Translations under genes and position numbers: made by a program
Shown here: piece after piece, positions 10,901 through 21,975 of the stretch
Position numbering within the stretch: position 1 is the first letter of the stretch
How the letters are laid out: every line of letters starts with the position of its first letter
The notes under the pieces: model-generated
What the model saw: the letters and a program-made list of their open reading frames with translations, nothing else
What the model was told of the DNA's origin: nothing
Databases searched by the model: none
Assembly: GCA_003988855.1 (NCBI GenBank)
Contig: QYAI01000067.1
Location: 1 to 64,000 of the forward strand
Direction of reading: 5' to 3'
Length of the DNA stretch: 64,000 nt
DNA from: Arachnopeziza araneosa
Taxonomy: Eukaryota; Ascomycota; Leotiomycetes; Helotiales; Arachnopezizaceae

Positions 10901-13870
10901 ATAGTTATTGGATCACACGTCAAGATCCTGAACAAGGCTATTTCTAGCAGGAGATTGACTTGGAATCTCATTCATCTTGGTCTTTTCTAACAGAAAAAGA
11001 AAATATATGAGGAAAAGTAATGGATTTAATATACATGTATCATATTTGATATTCTTTATTCTCATTCCATTTCTTGGGTCCCTTTTATCGCTCTTTGAGT
11101 TTAATCACTCGTTACTTGAGGAGAAGCCGATATATTGCAAAGGCATTGACCGCGTTTCAAATACTGAATAGGATCTGGCTTCACGAGCATGCTAGTTTGG
11201 ATGTGGACATGAATGTTAATCACCCAGCGTTGAAAGCAGCACATGGTTGAAGAATCACAAGCATCTTTGAGTTCTTGGTCGTTTCGAGAGATTTACTGAA
11301 GGGCTGTGTATCCAAAGAATCATCATTGGGCACAAACATCTCATTTCTTCATAAGATAAACGCCAATTACTTCTTGCGTTCTATAAAAATTACTTGATTA
11401 AGAGTAGATAAATACCCTCAGGGCCCCCTTCAAAGCCGCGTGAATCCTCTTTCCACTCTCTCCTACTCTAACCCTACCCCCCAATCTTAACCCCATATCA
11501 GTACATATTCAGCCCGCCATGTGGTAGCTGAGCCCGCCAGGCCAAGCGGCCGCAATCGTTGGTGGTCCCAATCACGCCGGGTCAACAAAACAAGCGATGT
11601 TTGACAAGAGAGCTGGTGCTTAGAACGTTGTCGAGTTAGAAATCGCAAGCTGAAAAATCCTGAAGATAGCCCCCATCTGACCAATCATGCTTCTGAAATT
11701 GGATTTCTTGCCAATGCGTTCGTTGGAATCGAATTGGATACGAGGTTCTTCTCCTCGGTGGAGATTTGCAAGAGTCTACTATTCTTTCAGTGACCGCCTA
11801 TTCAAGTCGTCTCTAGGATTGCCAAACGAAAAAGACTTGAAATTAGAAATATCATTTCGTCTTTGTAAATGACTATAGATGAGATGATTGACAGATAGTG
11901 AGGTTGGGATGGGCTTCACGCTAGATACATCAAATTTGATCCATGTTTTGTCTACACGAAATTGATCGATGATATATCTCTGGTCTCAAGAACCGGATAT
12001 GCAAGTCATAGTGACTTTTGCTCAAGCAACAATGCTCGATTCCTCGAATTGCACGATCCGATGACTACTCTGATCAAGTTCTGGAAGACAATAGTCCAGC
12101 CTCTGTGAGAGCAGGTCGAGTAACGCGGCAGCCTCAGCACGCTCCAAGAACTCGTCGCAGCTCTTGTGATCCGAGACTGGATGATCAATGTCCGTCATCT
12201 CAAAGCGAGACAAGTGAATCGGACAAGAAACTCCGGACAGTTGATTGGCAGGAAGCAGGTAGTGAATCAGAGCGAGAGCCAGGAGCACCAAGACCACCGA
12301 GAGCACCGAGGCCGCGAAGTGCAACAAAGACATGCAGATTCTCACCGGTCGATGGGTGAGGACGCAATCAGCATTCACTAAACCGAGAGGAGAAGGTTGG
12401 ACTCTGAGCGGCGGCAAGGGCAGGGTGCGGCAAGGAGTCAAGGCGAGGGAGGAGCCTCGAGACCACCGAGACCGCGAAGTGCAACAAAACTTTGCAGCAC
12501 CCACGCGCAGTGTTGAAGACGATGGGACTCTTGATAGTTGGTGTCGAAGACCGGACATTGCCACACGAAGAGCACGGATAGCACAGACAAAGAAACGAGG
12601 AGCCCTGAGAGCGCCGCCGCCACCTCCGCCACCACTACGACGTGCAACAAAAAAAACCTGATTGTCTAGCGTCCATTGTGGTAAAATGAAGCATAATTTC
12701 CTGGATCCATTGTTGAAGCCGAGAAATTGACAAACGGAGAGCAGACGACAGCGGGCTAGGAGTTTCGGGACAGCAGCCGCCGCGAAGTGCAACAAACTTT
12801 AAAATCTTGGCGACACTTGAGATTCACCATGTCTGATATCGAAAATTTGAAATACAAAAAACCAAGTAGGCAGGCTAGTTAACAATAGAATACTAGGCAA
12901 GAAGAAAGAGAGTCCTGCTGTGCATCCTGAAGAAAGTTCTGGCCATGAGCAGTGGAGGAACAATTCTCACGGCTGATGTTGACTTAAAGCTTGCAACCTG
13001 CACAAACGCTCTGTTACAACCATGCTGGTTCTTTACCGTACAAACACATTTTGATATGTGTTGTTCGACTACCAAGACATATAGACATATATATCTCCTT
13101 CCATTTCCAGCCAGTAAGTATCTGGCTATCATCCATCCAGGGACAATACGACCTCAGTGCTCCCTAGATTTCCACACACAATATGGTTGAACCTATTCAC
13201 AAATTGTCCCTGCATTCGCATTTGGTTGATTCATGAAAGTATCAAATGTGTAGGATTCAAGATGCCGACGGCAAGAGAAAGACCTTCCTCTTTCGTGCCA
13301 CACCTCGGAGCTCTCGTTTGCCATTGGTTCGCTTGTGACGCTTTTGCCCCTTATCAAGCCGACATGGCCCCATTCCGCTGTATTTAACTACGGAGAGGAC
13401 CTCAACCCCATAAACTGGCGGCTTATCTTCCTTGTTATCGTGAGGACCTGCAGCGGCGCCTTGTTTAGAATGCGGCATCTCAAGCCACTGCGTGCTAATG
13501 ACTGCAGTGACATCTTTGAAACGCCGAGCTATGGTCAGAGGCCAATCCTTCCGGCACATGTGAATAACTTGGTGGTATTGATGCTGCAAATCCTCTCGAT
13601 ACGATTCGAACTAGAATGGGAGATGAGACGTATTGAAGTAACGGAAATGTTGTGCTACCATATAAAGCCCGGGGTGTTGAAGGGTAACATCGGTTGTCTC
13701 CGGTCTTCGTTTTGATTTATATTCTCCTCGAGGATAGTGTACTTAAACTCCTTCTAAATTCGACTTATAGTTCAGTTTTCAAAAACCGAATAACATTACT
13801 TCGACTGACCAAGTCCAATCTTGAATCCTTTTGGTCTCCCACGCCTAGTTTTAATTCCTGATTCTCTGAC
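10901..13870. other. Intergenic, no intact gene
   Basis: About 3 kb lies between two convincing genes. The first 250 bp is probably the 3' UTR of the Rds1-like gene. The part 12250-12800 is GC-rich with regularly spaced repeats (listed separately) and an unusually long open frame on the minus strand (12022-12795) that has no ATG start and no recognised motif. Nothing recognisable was seen in 11000-12000 or 12800-13870. Confidence 0.5.
12312..12796. repeat. Four spaced copies of a CGCGAAGTGCAACAAA motif
   Basis: The motif occurs at about 12312, 12472 and 12780, with a diverged copy (CGACGTGCAACAAA) near 12637. Spacing is about 160, 163 and 145 bp. At least three copies are preceded by purine-rich or GCC-rich text such as GACCACCGAGACCGCGAAGT. 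The intervening sequence is poorly conserved by eye. This reads as an old, diverged tandem array with a period of roughly 150-160 bp. Confidence 0.6.
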
Positions 13871-15021
13871 ATGAGTGAACAAGTGGTGGAGCTCGTGATC
13901 CTTTGGGTTTTGACTAGCAGCGCAGTCACCATCATGCTGTTACGAATTTTTGTAAAGCAGTACCGGCAACAGGATATGTTGCTTGGTGAATATTTCACAC
14001 TCGCTGCCATTGTCGCAATCCTTCTTCGAGGAGCTGTCATCCATGTTGCCCTGGTCTGGGGAACGAACAACATCACTAACGCGGCAAGAAAAACCATGGT
14101 GTTTACTCCAAAGTTAGTATACCAGCATGAGGTTGGATCCAAGTTGACGATCGTAAATCGAGTTTTCTACACCATATAGTAAGCATCTTTAGTTGTAGAG
14201 GATCGAAATCTTACTTATTCCTCGCAGCACTTGGCTCCAGAAATGTGTCGTAATGTGTGTCCTCCAACCTGTTTTGAAGGGTCTCAGACCAGAAAAACTT
14301 GTCCCATTTTACTGGATCGCTCTTGGAGTAACTTTCGTTGGCGCTTTTGTTGTAACGTTCACCGACTGCCACCCATTCAAACTCTATTATCAAGTGGTTC
14401 CGAATCCGGGAACGTGCTCGAAAGGGATTGTACAACTTGAAGTCTTCTCAGCTCTAAATATGGCTACCGATGTCATGCTCATCATTCTTCCTCTGCCAAC
14501 TCTGATAAAGATCAAACGTCCAATCAAAGAACGAGTACAATTGGCCTGTCTGTTTCTAGTTGGAGTGATAGTTGTCGCTGTCACTCTGACAAGATTGCTG
14601 ATGAATGTGGTTCTATTACATCGTTCAGGCCAATCACACAATGTCGCCAATGTCGAAATATTCTTCGCCGCGTTTGTTGCGAATGCTCCTACAATATATG
14701 GTCTGGTAAACATAAAAAGACGGGGGCGAAAAGATTCCAGAAGATTGTACTCCCCCGATTCATACATGGTGTCCCAGTCCGAAGGAAAGATAACAAACAA
14801 TGTCTTGATAAGTCGGGATATGGGCCCAAGTAGAGCTGAATCAATTAGCAAACCCCCAAGTGACACTTGGATTGGGGAAAGCCGGTATGTTAATGATAGC
14901 GATGAGCATATAATGATTGTAAGTGTCTGAGCCAACAAGCAATATTTCTTTGCTGCAATTTAGCTAACTTATGAGACAGGAGTTGGAAAGTAATAATCCC
15001 GGTATCCGCATCAAATTTTGA
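13871..15021 (+). CDS. Rhodopsin-domain integral membrane protein
   Basis: Exons 13871-14178, 14228-14918 and 14980-15021 give 346 residues. Hydrophobic helices begin at residue 6 (VVELVILWVLTSSAVTIML). A TDCHPF segment and then LPLPTLIKIKRPIKER mark the usual late cytoplasmic loop of the fungal rhodopsin-domain family (heptahelical, often called SAT20, PTH11-like or integral membrane protein in annotations). The C-terminal tail is polar and Ser-rich. The last intron is supported by GTAAGT, a GCTAAC branch site and CAG; without it the frame ends 12 bp later. Function is unknown; members are often variable between strains and lineage-restricted. No CFEM domain is seen. Confidence 0.8.
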
Positions 15022-16240
15022 ACGTCTTAGAGACAAATAGTAAATGTACTATATTAAATTCATCCTGCTTTCATTCCAAGATATAGATATAGTTGGGTGT
15101 AGTGAGAACGGATGTTTGGAATAAGACGTTGAGCGTAGCAACCCAAAGGACGATAAAAGACTGACCCAGCAGGATTAAAAGAATCAAGTTACCCAGATTT
15201 TTATTCGACTGATAATGAGATTCTCAAATTTCAAAACGCCTGATGAATTCTAGCCGAGATAACTTGCCGCGATCCGACTGAGGCGTGTGAGCATGTCCGA
15301 AGCCTGACGGATCGTGAAAAGAAAGATTCATTCCAGACAAGAGACGATGACAAAGACCAAGTTGGAATTCCTAGAACGATCAAGCCCGAGCGCCTGTAGC
15401 AATGATATAGAACTTAGGTTGACAGTGCATCAAGAATATCTGCCAAGACTTACTACTGAGTAGAGTAGTGGGCTTCAGAGAAAGAGCGCCCCACATTAGG
15501 TTGAAAGAAAGAAGTGTCAGAAGAGAGATTAGAAGCTGTGAGAAATACTCGCGATGCGATAGAATCGTCACAAAATTGAGGCGACTTCAGACGCAGGAAC
15601 AGATACAAAGACGAGCAGGGAGTAAACAAAGTGGGGATAAAGATTCAGCATGCAGAAGGCATGGCATTCTCAGAAATCGATTCGCTCAAAAGGGATGTCT
15701 TCTCGCAGGATCCTATGCAGTCAGACGTATCACACATCGGACGGAAACAACTTTATCGTCTTTCGTTTGTCCGTTCCATTTTGTCCTTCTTGGTCGGGCT
15801 TCATTTTTGCGAGAGCCAGTGGAGGTGTAGGACCGGCTCGAAACCGGTTTCAACGTCACTCTAAAAGAGTCCCATTTTAGTTCCCTGCTTGGCTTCCGTG
15901 GTCGCCGTCGCTCTCTATCGGGAAAATGAAATCTTAAGCTTCAATTCCCTCTATCTTCAGAACGCATCTCTCACTTCTCTCTCGCCTCTTCCTATTTCTC
16001 ATTCCTACTCCTATCACTTCTATCCGTCGTCCTACTTGCATTTTGCTTCTCTCTTCTAGCATCTCGGGTCCTCTTTGGTTACAGTCTGTCTTTGCCCCTC
16101 TAACTGCGCTGTACCGCAACCTTTACCAACCAGAATAATCGGGTACGAAAGACGCACACGACTCCGAACTCACTCGATACTCAAGACTGTACTCTTTACT
16201 TTGCCAGTATTCTTCTTGTGCAAGATGTTATAGCGTCACA
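15022..16240. other. Intergenic and leader of the heme oxygenase gene
   Basis: No gene is recognised. From about 15890 to 16240 the strand is very pyrimidine-rich (runs of CTTCTCTC and similar), which suits a promoter and 5' leader for the gene starting at 16241. Confidence 0.5.
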
Positions 16241-17738
16241 ATGCCAGAGCGCGATATCCCGACTCCCTCCCCTCTTCCCTCCCCCACCACTGGACCATAT
16301 TCTCTTTCGGAGCAAAGTAAATACCAAAATCCTCTGGCAAATTCTTACTAATAACTTTATAGTCAATATTGCAACCCGACCGACACATAGCCAGCTAAAT
16401 AGACTGATTCTCGTTCGTTTACCTCTAGCCCTCCCTCCGTACACATCGAATTCCTCAACATATGTATCTGGCCTACTACATATCGCGCCCATCTATACCA
16501 CATTCGAGTCGCTATGGCAGATGATACTTGATAGCCCGCACCTTCCAACGAGCCTCAAACTTTCCTCACACCTCGATGCATGCGATCCAGAGCAGCCCTT
16601 GCTAGATTCAAGAAGTTTTCCTCCAAATGTTCATACTCCACTGGCCCACACTCCTAAAGTCTGCTCGCGGACACACTCCCTCTTGGCCCACCTCCGCCTT
16701 CCAGGCCTCCTCCGTTCCGGACGACTACGGGCAGATATACGAGTATTGACAGGAACACCCGAGCACAAAATCGAAGCACAAATAGAAGCCGTTTCCAAGA
16801 ATGGCCGCCTTGCAGCTTTCCTCGCTCATACAAAACGATCTGTCGAGACAAATCCACATGTCTTACTCGCGTATGCCTGGGTCATGTACATGGCACTCTT
16901 CTCTGGAGGGCGGTATCTACGGGCGTCCCTGAAAGAAGCCGGTGGATCTAGAGGCGACTTCTGGGATCGAGACCCCTCGCCTGTCAGGCCTTACTCGATA
17001 ATACGAGATCTCTCTCTTCAACGAACGTCACCATCTAAATCACCTGATCCCAACGCATTACGAGCATCAGCGCGAGCGAAATCCCGGCCAGACGATGGGC
17101 TACCTCAGACGATTCCTGGACTGCAATTCTTCCACTTCATCGGCCATGAAGACGGCGAAGACATCAAGCTAGAATTCAAGCGACGCATCACAGAAGCCGA
17201 GATCCTCCTCACAGCCGGAGAAAAAGAAGACATCATCGCTGAAGCTCAAGAGATCTTCAAGTTCATGGTTGAGATGGTAGGAGAGCTGGATGCGGTGATG
17301 GGCACTAAAGAGGAAGATCTCGAGACTACGAAACTATTCCAGGATTCGAGCTCGCTCATGGCTACGAGGGATAGCATCATTGTTGCGAGGGAAAGATTGA
17401 TGTGCCGGAGGAATGCACCGACTGAGCCCTCACCCCACGCTCATCCGACCAAGTCAATATCTGAACCGCACACTGCTGATCTAGAGGCAAAAATACCGGT
17501 GGTGCAATTCAAGCGGCCGTTTCCCTCGTTAGATGGCGTGATGAAACCGCTCGAGAAGCGCTTTTCGTGGAAGAAAGGGAAGCAGCTTCCTCTTGAGTTA
17601 GCTACTAATATCGAGGGCCCAAGGGAGCTGGCTACGGTGATTTTCACGAGTATCATAGGTTTGGGTCCAGTAGTAGCTCTTTTCATGGTGTTTGGGGCTT
17701 GGTTCATCTTAAGACCGGAATGGCTGCGTTATGACTAA
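16241..17738 (+). CDS. HMX1: Heme oxygenase, membrane-anchored
   Basis: Exons 16241-16316 and 16363-17738 join to 483 residues; the intron has a TACTAATAAC branch site. The heme-oxygenase fold is seen from INIATRPTHSQLNRLIL, with His34 in the position of the proximal heme ligand. LLAYAWVMYMALFSGGRYLR and FFHFIGHEDGEDIKLEFKRR follow, both signatures of fungal members. The enzyme opens heme to biliverdin, iron and CO with electrons from P450 reductase. A single hydrophobic helix near the C-terminus (FTSIIGLGPVVALFMVFGAW) suggests tail-anchoring in the ER, as in yeast Hmx1. A Pro-rich N-terminus (PTPSPLPSPTT) precedes the domain. The start was chosen because the longer open frame upstream lacks an ATG. 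Confidence 0.9.
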
Positions 17739-17998
17739 CATGTGGAATAAGGCGTCTGTGGCAATGGTATAATTTGTCTACATTAGCTAGAATTGCATAG
17801 TTGTAGGACTGTAGAATCTACTCTTGAGAATCGAGATTGACATCACTCATTAATTATCTAATCTACCTGCATCTATCTTTACCCGTCTACCATTATTTTA
17901 TCTCATTCGCAAGTCTCTCGCTCTATTCTACACTATCTGTCCAATGCTGCTAATCTAGCAAGAAGATGCAAAGATGAGAAGGGCTCTCAGTAAAGCAA

Positions 17999-19547
17999 TT
18001 AAACAAATCCTGCGCCTTCTTCCAAGACGGAGCCATGAATGCTGCTAAAGCTTGAGACCGCTCTAGAGTGGTCCAACCGGGGACTTCGAAGCACTGCACG
18101 GTCCATGATGGCCAACTCGAGAGCGGAATCGGCTCTCGGATCACCCCCTGGTACGCCAACTCTTGCTGTTGGCCATCGAACCCGATTTCCATTCCTAGTC
18201 AAAAGATCAATGATTGCATCATTGGTAGGTTCACTTCGTAAACCAGAGACCGCAGGTTGAAAAACAGACATCATGTTCCGCAATTTGCCGCACAAAGAGA
18301 CATATCCTTTGTTCGAGCCCGGAATGCATGCACAAATGGCCGCCACAGATGCCTGAATATTGGACCAAGCGACCGGCATGACGGAGGTATCTATAGAGGT
18401 TAGTCTTGGAACTGAAGATGCTAGAGAGAATGGAGATTTTATATACATGTTATGTCCTTTTCATTGAGACCTCCAAGTCTACTGATGCGTACCAAGGCGC
18501 AAGCAATACTACTTTTCATCAAGTTAGTCCATCAATATTTAATCAAGGACAGAAACGCCAAAAGCTTACAGGGCTGAAAATGCAAACATGCGTGTGAGAG
18601 TCTGTCGCTTTGATTCGTCCGGGATCTTGCGGAGTCTGAAGAAAGGCAACACAAAGATGCAAGTGTCGATAACTAGGCCAATTCCTGCCTCGGCATAAAA
18701 ATATGCTTGGATGTCGATGCACCGGTCTCTAGTCACGGACCAATCCCAAATGCTCTTGACTGGAACGCACATAAAGACTACTGTGATGATAGATATCAAG
18801 CACTTCACAATCGAGATAATTTCGAGACACAATATCGTCGTACGGATCCAGTCATCACCAGATCCGATGGTAAATAGGCGTCGATACTGGGCTAGGATAG
18901 AAAACCGAGTTCCCGCCATCGACGCAGTATAGCAAAAGAAACTCCCATATTCGTCCCATGTAACCTTGTTGTCAAGATGGCGAGACTCGTCACTGAACAC
19001 ATTGCTAGAGGTTATTCCGAGGTTCCAGATATGTTGGCCAATGCCATGTAGATATCCTAAGATTGCAAATACGAGTATGCCGATCAGAACCAGACCGACG
19101 AAGATCATCAGAACTATTGCAACTCTCCTGTTAGCAAATGTAGGCAATATTCTCTGGGGAGTATCGCCCAAGCTGTAAGAATTCGGTCTTACCATCGTCC
19201 CGACCAAATACATTATTTTGGATACGAGTGCAGATTCGGAAGGTGATGACGAAAAGGGCAAGAGGAACCATAATAGCGGTTGACACCAAGATCCAAAGGC
19301 TCTGCTCGGTAGCAGTTCCTGGCGTAGTTGAGTTAATAGCGCCTAGGAAACTGCCAATATCGGATGTAGTAATGTTGATACCCGTAATGTTTAGACCAGT
19401 CATGTTCAACTCTCCCAAACTAAAACCTGTCAAGTTCAGACCAGTAGCGTTAAGGGCGGTGACATTGAAGCCACTAAAATCGAGGTCTGCCAAGGCGAGT
19501 CCAGCCAAGGCAAAGAGAACCAAAACATATTTTGCTAGAGTAGTCAT
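17999..19547 (-). CDS. Rhodopsin-domain membrane protein with N-glycan sequon array; frame problem
   Basis: Exons, in transcript order: 19193-19547, 18570-19127, 18447-18511 and 17999-18411. The last three join cleanly through introns of 58 and 35 bp. A signal peptide (MTTLAKYVLVLFALAGLALA) is followed by a run of N-x-T sequons spaced every few residues (NVT, NAT, NLT, NMT, NIT, NIT). Then come the helices and the late VDTCIFVLPFFRLRKIPDESKR loop of the fungal rhodopsin-domain family. Exon 1 ends at a good donor (GTAAGA after GRDD) in phase 1, but the only good acceptor (CTAACAG at 19128-19134) needs phase 2. One base is therefore missing for an intact frame. Either the gene is freshly broken, the base was lost in assembly, or an unusual splice is used. 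Confidence 0.65.
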
Positions 19548-20522
19548 GATAACAGGAGTTCCGTAAATCTGGATTTGCAGAACTTTGTTAGCCCTTTTTC
19601 AAACATGTTGAGCCGGAAACGAAAAGTGAGGCGGCTACAAAAACAAGCCGCGGGCATTGTTTGATGCATGATGATAGAATACTAACCTTACTGTATCTAG
19701 CACAACTGGCAACGGTAAGAAGTCGACGAACGTTGTAATGAGTTGGCGAAAGTTGTAAGAAGTTGGCGAACGTTGTAAGAAGTTGGCGAACGTTGTAAGA
19801 AATCGGCGAATGTTGGAAGAAGTTGGCGAACTTTGTAAGTCGGCGAACTTTGTAAGAAATCGACGACCGTTGTAAGAAACCGACGAAAATTGGAAGTAGC
19901 TTGATAGTAAGGATGAAAGATCCTTTGCTATCGAGTCAACAGGAGGAAAAAATACGAGCGTCCCGAAAGGTGGTAAAGCTTAAATTCTCTTGGGCGGCTG
20001 GCTCCAGTGCCGATGCCAGTGAATCGGAAAGAGCGCGTCCTTGAGAACCGAAGTAAGGTCGGTCCATGCTGAGAAAAGCTACTCTCAGTTCAGAAAATAC
20101 TGTTATAGCCAGAGTCTCCCTAAAAATAATCGAGACCCCACCAGCAAGAAACCAGAAGGTACTTATCATCCATCCAGAGACCCGCACATATTTAGATACT
20201 TGTCTAATCGTGTAAGAAGCATCAGGAAGTACATATCATACTCGAACGTCACAAATACACCAGTCAAAATAGCAGAACGATTCAAGTTCGAGACCCACGA
20301 AACTCCTTCGCCGCGAGCATGCAAGCCTACAGAACAAAAGACAAAGTAGCCAAACTACAAAGGAATTCTTGGTCTGGTGTTCATTCTCTTTCGAAAAGCG
20401 ATCTAGTGTTCACAGCCAGACCTGCTTGTTGATTTACCAAATATGGCTATTTTAATGGTGCTTAATGGCGCCTAATGGCGCTCGATGACGGCGGTATACT
20501 CCGCAACTCTACATGAAAAAGC
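19548..20522. other. Intergenic with minisatellite
   Basis: No gene is seen between the two minus-strand genes. It contains a 20-bp minisatellite (listed separately) and, at about 20452-20483, three short imperfect copies of a TTAATGGCGC-like 10-mer. Confidence 0.55.
19721..19896. repeat. 20-bp minisatellite, about nine units
   Basis: The unit AGTTGGCGAACGTTGTAAGA is repeated about nine times with point changes; the third and fourth units match each other exactly, and the sixth and seventh are slightly short. Most units carry a full or altered AACGTT palindrome. The array sits about 175 bp upstream of the minus-strand start at 19547, so it may lie in that promoter. Confidence 0.9.
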
Positions 20523-21975
20523 TCAAACGGATGTTTCGACTTCGACCCTTGAGCCCCGACCTTGATGCTCGTCATCTTCCTTACTCTCGTGGTTGATAAA
20601 CAAGAAGGACAGGAGAACGATCAAAGCACCAACCCAGTACAGAGCACTCGAATATTGAGCACTGAGGATCATTTGGCCGACCAGCGAGAGAGGAATGGTC
20701 ATAGATATACCAACTGTGACAACGAGCGGTGTTGTCAGGAGCATGGCATATGCCCAACAAAAATCACTGATCAATGAGGATATCGAGTTCAACTGTGGAC
20801 ACGTCAGCTTTTCTCCTCTCAAGGCACAAGATTTCATAACTTACAATCACAACAGTCCAGATCTTGCTTGTTGGTGGTAATTGAAACGGCTCAGCTCCTG
20901 TAAAATGAAGAATGATGAGGCCTGGCCAGAGGAAAATGACATTGAAAAGTCCCACCAAGCCAAAGAACAGGGGCATGTTGACTCGATCCTCATTGCCAAT
21001 CCGTTTTTTCATCACCACTGTGTATATTCCATACATTATGGCACTTCCGAACGCCATAGCATCCCCAAGGGCAATCTCTCCCTGGGTCTTGTGTGGGAAT
21101 TTCCCGCGATTCTCATCATTATCCTTCCTAGAAAGATCCACAGATGAGATCAAAATGATGCCTGCCAGAGATGCAAGGACGCCGATAAGCTTCCGATATG
21201 AGAAGTGTTCAACTCGTGCCAAGGCCCCGAAAATCAACGTCCACACACTACTGGTGGACGTAAGGATCGTTGAGCTTGCGACACTCGTGTATTCTAAGCA
21301 GGCAGCAACTAGATAGTTCGCTCCAAACCATAGGAGACAAAATTCTAAGCTTAGCTTAGCTGTTTCTGGTACACTGAGAGGTTCTTCAATACGTTCTGGA
21401 CCTTCCGACATACTTAGGGCAGGCCCGGCCCGATCATCGGCAAGAAGTTGGGTTGATGAAGCTATCAAGGGGTCTTCTACATCCTCGCTTTCGTTTGTTG
21501 ACTTGGATCCTACAGCCCTGTAGTCATCCTTCACACCTCTCCAGTATTCCATCATGGAAGTGCGCAGATGAGCGAGCCCATGTCGATGTGCCAACCGAAT
21601 GAAGATTGGTATCAAGGATACTGCGAAGAATGATGTGTTCAAGTATGTTACAAAGTATGGTTTGGAAAAGGAGTTGTCTGCGAATATATACTGGCCAAAT
21701 TAGCACCTCCAAAACTACACCAAAAAATACGGGAGACTTACACTAGCCAGAAAGTTTGACGATGTCCATAATACGACTGTTACAAGAAGGAGAAATATTC
21801 CAAGTGTTCGCCGCGCAATGTTTTCTAATCCCACGTTGGCTCTGAATCCAAGCGGTTTGAGGATCGACCGAGATGACGATAGAGACCGGCGGTCGAACGT
21901 TTGTGAGATTCTCTCCCCAGGTACCTCCATCTGATCTGCCAACGGAAGAGGTAGAGGAGTTTCTTGCACACTCAT
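20523..21975 (-). CDS. DMT-superfamily transporter (YML018C/THI74-like)
   Basis: Exons 21742-21975, 20845-21690 and 20523-20792 join in phase 0 to 449 residues. About ten membrane helices are predicted by eye, starting with LGIFLLLVTVVLWTSSNFLA. A long hydrophilic loop (HRHGLAHLRTSMMEYWRG to about ERIEEPLSVPE) sits between the second and third helices. The second half contains GDAMAFGSAIMYGIYTVVMKKR and NVIFLWPGLIILHFTG, typical of the EamA/SLC35F-like fungal vacuolar membrane proteins YML018C and Thi74. The substrate is not known from sequence. The chosen ATG at 21975 is preceded only by a non-ATG open frame. The last exon ends in an acidic, polar tail. Confidence 0.8.

Noticed and set aside
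13257..13715. Open frames on both strands before the rhodopsin-like gene
   Set aside because: No recognisable protein content is present, and the minus-strand frame has no matching exon on either side.
19721..19896. CRISPR-like array
   Set aside because: Units are contiguous with no unique spacers and the genome is eukaryotic; it is a minisatellite.
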